Both the position numbers and the translations under genes were made by a program. DNA of 23,580 nucleotides, from contig CAYXIO010000060.1 of the NCBI GenBank assembly GCA_964465125.1, positions 1-23,580 of the forward strand, given 5' to 3'. Positions 1 to 9,261 of the stretch are shown in pieces (position 1 is the first letter of the stretch; every line of letters starts with the position of its first letter). This DNA is from CAYOHG01 sp964465125. GTDB taxonomy: Bacteria; Planctomycetota; Phycisphaerae; UBA1845; Fen-1342. The notes below the pieces were generated by a model. The model saw only the letters and a program-made list of their open reading frames with translations. It did not search any database and was not told where the DNA came from.

Positions 1-46
1 AGATATCACGTTGTGACTGGAGTTCAGACGTGTGCTCTTCCGATCT
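1..46 (+). other. Illumina adapter left at contig end (not genomic)
   Basis: Bases 13-46 match the 34-nt Illumina multiplexing read-2 primer, which begins GTGACTGGAGTTCAGACGTG and ends GCTCTTCCGATCT. They are preceded by AGAT (1-4), the end of the P7 sequence, and an 8-base stretch ATCACGTT (5-12) exactly where the sample index lies. The order P7 end, index, read-2 primer is that of a library adapter. This stretch should be trimmed, and any reading frame crossing base 46 is chimeric. Confidence 0.97.
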
Positions 47-886
47 GGCGGCCTGAATTCTTCGGGCGTGCATGACGATCGCGGTCTTGACGTGCCAATC
101 GGCCCGTTCGAGCAGATCGTGGGCCGCGGTTCGGTCCAGCCCGGTCGCGCTCATGGTGATGCGAATGGCGCGGTCGGTCAGCTTGGCGCAGCCACGCGCG
201 TTCACGTCGACCATGAGATTCCGGTAGACCTTGCCGAACTGCACCATCGCGAGCGTGCTGATGGCGTTCAGGACCATCTTAGTGGCCAGGCCGGCTTTCA
301 GACGCGTCGAGCCCGCCAGCACTTCGGGGCCGGTCAATACGCGGATGGTCAGGTCGGCGTCGTCGGGCGCCTGCTCGACCGGGACGCAGGAGAGAAAGAT
401 CGTCGCGGCGCCGAGCGCGCGCGAGCGCTGGAGCGCGCCATGAACGAAGGGCGTGGTTCCGCCCGCGGCGATTCCGAGCACGACGTCGCGCGGCCCGATC
501 TGCCGCGAGTCGATTTCCGACGCACCGGCCTGCGGATCATCTTCGGCATGCTCCACGGAGCGGCGCAGAGCGGTGTCACCGCCGGCGATGATTCCCTGCA
601 CCGACTCCGGATCGGAAAGAAACGTGGGTGGGCATTCGGCGGCGTCGAGTACGCCGAGACGTCCGCTGGTTCCGGCTCCGACGTAAAAGAGCCGACCGCC
701 GGCATGGAACGCGTCGGCGACGCGCTGGATGGCTGCGACGATCTGCGGTCGGGCGGCGGCGACGGCCAGCGCGATCTCGCGGTCGGCGGCGTTGAGCAGG
801 TCGAACGCCTCGGCGATCGGCAGGGCGTCCAGCCGGTGCGAATCGGGGTGGACCTGTTCGGTCAGCAGTTGGCCGCGATCGAGCAT
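47..886 (-). CDS. murQ: N-acetylmuramic acid 6-phosphate etherase MurQ (3' end missing)
   Basis: MurQ is a cytoplasmic enzyme that cleaves the D-lactyl ether of MurNAc-6-phosphate to give GlcNAc-6-phosphate and lactate, in peptidoglycan recycling. Reading leftward from the ATG at 886 gives 280 codons before the adapter junction. Family blocks visible in order are LLTEQ near the N-terminus, the SIS-domain signature GAGTSGRLGVLDAAECPPTF, IIAGG, GIAAGGTTPFV, GSTRLKAG, KMVLNAIST and GKVYRNLMVDVN. The family is about 300 residues, so only a short C-terminal piece is lost at the contig end. It starts 58 bases after the stop of the leftward cyclase gene and may be co-transcribed with it. No sugar kinase or MurNAc transporter is visible nearby. 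The identity is secure; the missing C-terminus cannot be judged. Confidence 0.93.
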
Positions 887-944
887 GGGGTCAGCGTACC
901 CGAAGCGCGGGGCGCGCGGAATCAGGCCGGGGTGCGTCGCCCGG

Positions 945-3900
945 CTACTTCTCGGTCAGCTCGATGGCGCCGTTCCAGCCTTCCGGCGGGGGTTGCTCGG
1001 CGTAGCGTCGGGTCACCTCGATGAATCGCTCGGTGGCAAGATCGGACGGGTCGCGTCGGCGGCAGTCGAGGAAGCACTCGAGCGCCTCGGGCCAGCGGCG
1101 CGACTGGAAATGGTCGACTCCGCGCGCGAAGTGAGCGAGCAGGTCGAGTCGTTCGGCGGGCACTTCTCCGCTTCGTCCGACCAGCTCGAAGACCGGCACG
1201 GCCTCGGTCTTGCCCTTGACCTGCACACCGCCGAGCGGCCGGAAGACAAAGCCGTCGCCGGCGCGGTCCCGCGCCAGGCCGCCGACGAGGATGCGCGTGC
1301 CGTAGAACTTGTTGGCGGATTCGAGCCGCGACGCGAGGTTGACCGAGTCGCCGATGCAGGTGTAGTCGAATTTCTGCTCGGAGCCGCAGGGGCCGACGAC
1401 GGCGTTTCCGGTCGCGACTCCGACGCGCAGCAGCAGTTCCTCGAACACGTCGTCGCGCCCGCGTTGCTCCTCCTTGAGCTGCGCGAGAGCGCGCTGGAGA
1501 TCGAAGGCGGCGGCGCAGGAGCGCACGGCGTGGTCGTCCTGGGGGCGGATCACGGGGTTCCAGAAAGCGAAGATGCCGTCGCCGATGAACTTGTTGACCA
1601 TGGCCTCGTGGCGCAGGAGCGCTTCGGTGAAGCGGCCGAGGCAGACGTTCAGAACGCGCTGCGTGCGCTCGGCGCCGATGCGCTCGGAGATGGTGGTGAA
1701 GCCGCGCAGGTCGGTGAACATGGCGCTGACTTCGCGCGACTCGGCCCGCTGGCAAAGCTCCGGGTCTTCGGCCATCTGGCGGGCCAGGTCGGGCGAGGTG
1801 AACTGGCCCAGCGCGGTGGCAAGCTGGCGGCGCTCGCTGTCAACGAAGATGTATCGATAGGCGGCGATCGCGGCGTAGGCCAGCAGCAGGGCGCCGACGG
1901 CGGGCGTGAGCGCGACCCACAGCGACTCGTAGTAGAACGCGAGATAGCCGGCCAGCGCGACGTAGATCAGGGCCAGGCCGAGCACGGCGACCATGGCCTC
2001 GCGCGGGCGGCGAAGAACGGCGAGGCTCGTGGCCACGAGCCCGGCGGCGGCGGCGAGGAGCGCGTTCGCGATCGCAGGCAGCGAGTAGATCATCCGTCCG
2101 GTCAGCATGCCGTTCAGGATGTTGGCATGTGCCAGCACGCCCGGGGCGCTGCGGTTGGTGGGGATGGGCTTCATGTCGGCCAGCGAGGTCGCGGTGTAGC
2201 CGATCAGGCAGACGCGGCCGCGCAGCAGATCGGAGAGCCGCTGGCGCTTGTCGGCGATCTCCGCCGCGATCGTGACGTTGGCGTCGCGGGCGCGGTCGAT
2301 CTCGGCGAGCACCTCGTTTACGAATTCCGCGAGTTCATTTCGACCGGGCGGCGGCGTCTGCGGGGCCGGTGCCGTCGCAGGGGCTGGTTTCGAGGCCCAC
2401 GCGCGCAGGGCGCGCTCGACCTGTTCGGATGACTGATCGACCTGCGCGATCTGCTGCTCGAGGAATCCGATCAGCTCCGTGTCGCCGTGGAGGTGCGCGT
2501 CGAGGCGTTGGCGCTCGGCTTCGTCGCGGGCCTTGAGCAGGTCGGCGGCTTCGCGCCACTGGGGAAACTCCGGCCGGTCGAGCGCGAGCAGCAGCAGGCT
2601 GCGCGCGACGCGCTCGTTGTGGGCGAAGTCGTCGCGCTGCTGCTGCAAGTCGCGCAGGGCGCTGGCCGGAAGCTGACGGAACTGCCGCGACCAGTCGGAG
2701 CCGCTGATCCAGGGGATCAGCGCGCGGCCGGTCTCGTCGAGCTGAATGACCAGCGGACGCTTGTTGTCGTGTCGGCGCAGCGTGAGCCGGCCGGGCTCGG
2801 CGGTCACGTCGTCGGACTGGAGTCCAAGCACGTCCCACGCCACGGTGAAGCCGAGCTGACTGAGCAGGTGACCCTCGTGCGCGCGGAGCAGCGCCAGGCG
2901 GCGTACGGTGCCGTCCGGGTCGGGCAGGAAATTCGCGAAGCAGCAGCGTTTCGCGGCGCGGGCCAGCTCGAAGCCGACGGGCTCGATGCGGTCGACGGCG
3001 GGTGCGGCCGAGCCAAACACCCCGAACTCGGCGATGGCATTCGCGCGCGTACTTCGTGTGCTGAGCACTTCGCGCACAGCGCGGCGGAGGGCGTCCTGGA
3101 ACGGGCTGCGGCCTTCCATTTCGCGGCCGAGCAAGTCGCGGTGAAACTGTCGGGACAGCGCTTCGGGGTCGCCGGGCGCGTCCGGGCGAGCTTCGAGCCA
3201 GCGTTCGAAGCGCAGGCGCAGCCCGGCTTCGCGGCAGGCGTTGTAGACCAGGTCGATGAAGCGCTGAGGCAAGGCGAGCTTCTCGCGCAGCGTTGCGTCG
3301 CCGGCCATGGGCTGGTCGGCGAGGGTCGCGATCAGCCGGGCGCGGTCGAGGATGCGGGCGTCCTCGGCGACGGCGACGCCGGCGGCCGCCATTCGCAGAT
3401 CGAGACTGAGCGCGTTCAACCGGCGTTCGAGGTCGCGGGCGAGGCTCTGGGCCGCGGACGAGTCGCCGTTCTGCAATGCCAGGACGCAGCGCAGGAGGTC
3501 CGGCGAGTGATCGAGGTCTCGGTCGTAGTAGTGATACGCGGGGTACACGATGCGGGCGTCGCGAAGGGCCGCCGCGAGCACGAGGTCGGGCTCGATCAGG
3601 TCCGAAAGCGAATTCACTTCCAGGGTGCCTGAGTTGGCGGCGCGGGCCGACTCGAGCAACCGGGCGGGCTCGGGTTCGAGCCAGGTCAGGTCGACCAGAA
3701 TGGCGGCAGCGCCGAGCTCCGCCGGTATCGAAACGAGCGCGGCCTGCTGGTCGCGCGGCCAGGGCCAGCGACCGTAGTTCCGGAGGTCTCGGTCGCCGAT
3801 CGTGATCAGGGTGATGCGGTCGTCCTGCTCGATCGGATTGGCGTAGCGGACGCGCAGGTCGTAGGTCAGGTTTTCGAGTGTGTCGAGCCGCCCGGTGGCG

Positions 3901-3980
3901 AAGAGCGCGATGACGAGGGCGGTGGCGCCAAGGCCGAGCGCGAAGGCGACCAGGTTGGAGCGGCGCTGCTTGCGGGTCAC
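945..3980 (-). CDS. CHASE2-domain class III adenylate cyclase
   Basis: This is a predicted membrane receptor making cAMP from ATP. The 1011-residue product starts at GTG 3980. The longer upstream frame only mirrors the M1 gene on the other strand and was rejected. There is one membrane segment at about residues 8-28, then an extracytoplasmic CHASE2 region to about 635 ending in a typical VCLIGYTATSLAD block. Three membrane segments follow (about 636-656, 664-682, 688-713), then a cyclase domain from about 745 to 930. The two metal-binding aspartates are D757 (FTDLRG) and D801 (FIGDG), spaced 44 apart as in active enzymes. K797 and the aspartate of DYTCIGD fit ATP specificity. A short helical, TPR-like tail follows. 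The CHASE2 region is longer than usual and carries charged helical inserts. No strong ribosome site precedes the GTG, so the start is moderately uncertain. Confidence 0.9.
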   Translation of the reverse strand: MTRKQRRSNLVAFALGLGATALVIALFATGRLDTLENLTYDLRVRYANPIEQDDRITLITIGDRDLRNYGRWPWPRDQQAALVSIPAELGAAAILVDLTWLEPEPARLLESARAANSGTLEVNSLSDLIEPDLVLAAALRDARIVYPAYHYYDRDLDHSPDLLRCVLALQNGDSSAAQSLARDLERRLNALSLDLRMAAAGVAVAEDARILDRARLIATLADQPMAGDATLREKLALPQRFIDLVYNACREAGLRLRFERWLEARPDAPGDPEALSRQFHRDLLGREMEGRSPFQDALRRAVREVLSTRSTRANAIAEFGVFGSAAPAVDRIEPVGFELARAAKRCCFANFLPDPDGTVRRLALLRAHEGHLLSQLGFTVAWDVLGLQSDDVTAEPGRLTLRRHDNKRPLVIQLDETGRALIPWISGSDWSRQFRQLPASALRDLQQQRDDFAHNERVARSLLLLALDRPEFPQWREAADLLKARDEAERQRLDAHLHGDTELIGFLEQQIAQVDQSSEQVERALRAWASKPAPATAPAPQTPPPGRNELAEFVNEVLAEIDRARDANVTIAAEIADKRQRLSDLLRGRVCLIGYTATSLADMKPIPTNRSAPGVLAHANILNGMLTGRMIYSLPAIANALLAAAAGLVATSLAVLRRPREAMVAVLGLALIYVALAGYLAFYYESLWVALTPAVGALLLAYAAIAAYRYIFVDSERRQLATALGQFTSPDLARQMAEDPELCQRAESREVSAMFTDLRGFTTISERIGAERTQRVLNVCLGRFTEALLRHEAMVNKFIGDGIFAFWNPVIRPQDDHAVRSCAAAFDLQRALAQLKEEQRGRDDVFEELLLRVGVATGNAVVGPCGSEQKFDYTCIGDSVNLASRLESANKFYGTRILVGGLARDRAGDGFVFRPLGGVQVKGKTEAVPVFELVGRSGEVPAERLDLLAHFARGVDHFQSRRWPEALECFLDCRRRDPSDLATERFIEVTRRYAEQPPPEGWNGAIELTEK

Positions 3981-4111
3981 GGCGGGTATGGTGGCGGGAA
4001 TCGAGCGAGGCCGCCAGCACTCGGATGATCGGCGGGGCGGCGTTCCGGCCAGGCGTTGACGCTCGGGGCGATCGCCGCGACGCTTCCGGTTTCGCCAGGC
4101 CGGGAGAAGCC

Positions 4112-6805
<2,694 letters not shown>

Positions 6806-6887
6806 CGTTTGCGCCCCGCCCGTCGTCACTCGGACGGGCGCGGCCGGTGTCACACTCTCGCGTTGAGTCGATCGACGGGGTCCGCGC

Positions 6888-7796
6888 GTGCCGCACTTGC
6901 CGCCGCATTTGCCGAGACCGACGGCGGACTTCGAGGAAGTGTTGCTCGAGTGGCAGGGGCGTCGTCGCCGCGCGCTGGTTCATCATCCGAGCGGCGGCGG
7001 GCGTTCCGGTCCGCGACCGCTGGTTCTGATGCTGCACGGCGGCGGCGGCAGCGCGGAGCTCGCCGCGCTGGCCACGCGCTGGACCGACGCGGCCGACCGG
7101 CGCGGCTGGATGGTCGCATTCCCGGAAGGCATGCGGCCGCGTCCGGATGAGCCGGTCAGCTTCCGGCGCAACCCGCAATTCTGGAGCGTGCGTTCCGGGC
7201 TGGCGCCGTCGGAGCAGGCCGAGGTGGATGACGTTGGCTTTCTGGGCGCGTTGATCGATGAGTTGCGCCGGCGGCATCCGATCGACGCGGAGCGCGTGTA
7301 TGCGAGCGGCTTCTCGAACGGCGCGTCGATGTGCTTCGTGCTCGGGGCGGCGCTGTCGCACCGCATCGCCGCGATCGGCCCCGTCGGCGGCAAGCTGTGG
7401 CGCGCGGACCTGAAGCTGATTCGGCCGGTGCCGGCGATCTACGTGTGCGGCGAGCTTGATCCGCTGAATCCGCTGGGCGGGGGGATGGTCGAGTCTCCCT
7501 GGGGCCGGACGCGGGCCCAGGGGAGCGTGTTCGACACGGTGCGGCAGTGGTGCGAGGCGTGCGGGATCGAGCCCGCGGCCACGCTGGAGACGGTTCTCGG
7601 CAACGTGCATCGCCGCTGCTTCGGGTCCGAGCGGGCCGGTGTCTGCGTTGACTTTCACCTGATTCTGGGCGCGGGGCATTGCTGGCCCGGCGGGGTCCCG
7701 GTGATGAACGAGCGCATCGCGGGGAAGCACGTCGATCAGCCGGACGCGACCGAGCTGATCGCCGAGTTTTTTGGATTGCGAGAGCTGAAACGCTGA
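6888..7796 (+). CDS. PHB depolymerase / feruloyl esterase-type alpha/beta hydrolase (LpqC-like)
   Basis: This is a serine esterase of the family that includes polyhydroxybutyrate depolymerases, LpqC and CE1-type feruloyl and acetyl-xylan esterases. Its likely substrate is an ester on a polymer or glycoside, not further defined. The 302-residue product shows the oxyanion block LVLMLHGGGGS, the nucleophile S143 in GFSNGA, D191 in GELDPLNP and H264 in GAGHCWPGG, so the catalytic triad is complete. The start is GTG 6888, with a GGGG run seven bases upstream; a downstream TTG is possible. Unlike most relatives there is no obvious signal peptide, so it may be cytoplasmic or the true start may be further upstream. 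It lies 82 bases after the M1 gene and 121 bases before the Tat oxidoreductase. Confidence 0.85.
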   Translation: MPHLPPHLPRPTADFEEVLLEWQGRRRRALVHHPSGGGRSGPRPLVLMLHGGGGSAELAALATRWTDAADRRGWMVAFPEGMRPRPDEPVSFRRNPQFWSVRSGLAPSEQAEVDDVGFLGALIDELRRRHPIDAERVYASGFSNGASMCFVLGAALSHRIAAIGPVGGKLWRADLKLIRPVPAIYVCGELDPLNPLGGGMVESPWGRTRAQGSVFDTVRQWCEACGIEPAATLETVLGNVHRRCFGSERAGVCVDFHLILGAGHCWPGGVPVMNERIAGKHVDQPDATELIAEFFGLRELKR

Positions 7797-7822
7797 GCCT
7801 TGCCGGTCCGTTCGCAGGCCGG

Positions 7823-7863
7823 CGGGCTCGGACGGATCAAGCCGGGTGAGCCGCTGCTTTTTC
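7823..7863 (+). terminator. Possible weak intrinsic terminator after the esterase gene
   Basis: GCGGGCTC near 7822-7829 can pair with GAGCCGC near 7848-7854 with one bulged G, and a run of T (7858-7862) follows. The loop is long and the stem imperfect, so only weak termination is suggested. It sits just before a -10-like TACAGT (7880-7885), which would fit a boundary between two transcription units. Confidence 0.25.
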
Positions 7864-7879
7864 CGCCCCCGCGGCGCGG

Positions 7880-7885
7880 TACAGT
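7880..7885 (+). promoter_or_regulatory. Candidate -10 element (TACAGT) for the Gfo/Idh/MocA gene
   Basis: TACAGT matches four of six bases of the bacterial -10 consensus and lies 33 bases upstream of the ATG. No good -35 hexamer is seen at 16-18 bases upstream. The context GTACAGTGCG closely resembles GTACAATGCG upstream of clpS, which raises confidence slightly. Confidence 0.3.
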
Positions 7886-7917
7886 GCGCACTTCCGGTTT
7901 GCCAAGAGGAGCGCGAC

Positions 7918-9240
7918 ATGGTCCGGCCTGGCGTCATTTCTCGACGATCCTTCCTGGGGCGGGCGGCGGCCGTCGCCGCAACGCCGTACATAATCACCTC
8001 CACCGCGCTGGGGCGAAGCGCGCGGGCCGTCGCAAGCGAGCGGATCACGCTGGGGTTCATCGGCGTGGGCAACATGGGCGGCGGCCATCTGTCGGGGTTT
8101 CTCGGCAATCGCGAGGTGCAGATTGTCGCGATCTGCGACGTCGACACGGACAAGCGCGAGCGCGCGCGCAAGCAGGTCGAGGAGCACTACGCCGCCGCCG
8201 CGGCCAGCGGCACGTTCAACGGTTGCGAGACGTTCAACGAATTCGAGCTGCTGCTCGAGCGGCCGGACATCGATGCGGTGCTGATCGCGGTCCCGGACCA
8301 CTGGCACGCGACCATCGCGATCGCCGCCTGCCGGGCCGGGAAGGACGTGTATTGCGAGAAGCCGCTGGCGCTGACGATTCGCGAGGCGGACGCGATGCTG
8401 GCGGCGGCTCGTCGGCACAGCACGGTATTCCAGGTCGGCAGCCAGCAGCGTTCCGACGCGAATTTCCGTTATGCGTGCGAACTCGTTCGCAACGGCCGAA
8501 TCGGGCAACTGCAAAAAGTAAACGTCGGCATCGCCGGGCCGTCGCGCGAGAAGTACCTCCCGGAAGAGCCGATTCCTGACGGGCTGGACTGGGACCGCTG
8601 GCTCGGTCCGGCGCCGTATCAGCCGTACAACAGCGAGCGCTGCAGCGGCGACTACGGCGGGGGCTGGCGGCACATTCGCGACTACTCAGGCGGGATGACC
8701 ACGGACTGGGGCGCGCATCACTACGACATCGCGCAATGGGGCATGGGGATGGACGGCTCGGGTCCCGTGGAGATCACGCCGCCGCCCGAGCCGCCGGACG
8801 TGCGAACGACGCCCGATCCGGAGAAGGGTCCGACGCTGACGTTTCGATACGCCAACGACGTGATGATGTACCACGGCGGCGCGAACGGGATTCTGTTCAC
8901 GGGCACGGAGGGGAAGGTCGAGGTCAACCGCGGGTACTTCCGCACCTGGCCGGAGTCGATCGGGCAGGCGCCGATCGGTCCGAACGACCTGCACCTGTAC
9001 GAGAGTCCGGGACACCAGCAGGACTGGATCCACTGCATCCGGGCGCGCAAGCGGCCGATCGCGGACGTGGCCGTCGGACACAGCACGATCACCGTCTGTC
9101 ATCTGGCGAACATCGCGTATTGGCTGCGTCGGCCGATTCGCTGGGATCCGGAGAAGCGCATGATTGTCGGGGATGCGGAGGCGACGCGCTGGCTGGATCG
9201 GCCGAAGCGGGCGCCCTGGTCGGCGATGTTCGACAGCTAG
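7918..9240 (+). CDS. Tat-exported Gfo/Idh/MocA family oxidoreductase
   Basis: This is an NAD(P)-dependent sugar oxidoreductase of the Gfo/Idh/MocA superfamily, predicted to be exported folded with its cofactor. The ATG at 7918 follows AAGAGGAG and opens a Tat signal with SRRSFLG at residues 8-14 and a hydrophobic stretch to about residue 31. The Rossmann motif GFIGVGNMG is at 46-54, the EKP cofactor and catalytic motif at 147-149, and DWGAHHYDIAQWG, with the likely catalytic histidine, from residue 263. The 440-residue length is normal for the exported subfamily. It precedes the HEAT protein by 21 bases and is close to a DUF1080 protein. That partner is often seen with such enzymes, where the oxidoreductase makes 3-keto sugars. 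The substrate is not known from sequence. Confidence 0.92.
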   Translation: MVRPGVISRRSFLGRAAAVAATPYIITSTALGRSARAVASERITLGFIGVGNMGGGHLSGFLGNREVQIVAICDVDTDKRERARKQVEEHYAAAAASGTFNGCETFNEFELLLERPDIDAVLIAVPDHWHATIAIAACRAGKDVYCEKPLALTIREADAMLAAARRHSTVFQVGSQQRSDANFRYACELVRNGRIGQLQKVNVGIAGPSREKYLPEEPIPDGLDWDRWLGPAPYQPYNSERCSGDYGGGWRHIRDYSGGMTTDWGAHHYDIAQWGMGMDGSGPVEITPPPEPPDVRTTPDPEKGPTLTFRYANDVMMYHGGANGILFTGTEGKVEVNRGYFRTWPESIGQAPIGPNDLHLYESPGHQQDWIHCIRARKRPIADVAVGHSTITVCHLANIAYWLRRPIRWDPEKRMIVGDAEATRWLDRPKRAPWSAMFDS

Positions 9241-9261
9241 GCATGCGGTGCGGAGAAGATC

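Noticed and set aside
32..1024. Rightward open frame beginning inside the adapter
   Set aside because: It starts in the Illumina adapter and is antisense to murQ.
729..2432. Rightward open frame opposite the cyclase
   Set aside because: The leftward frame shows the complete cyclase signature; the rightward translation has no family resemblance.
4025..4111. Upstream in-frame start for the M1 aminopeptidase
   Set aside because: It has no ribosome site, and it would bury the signal peptide behind 29 charged residues.
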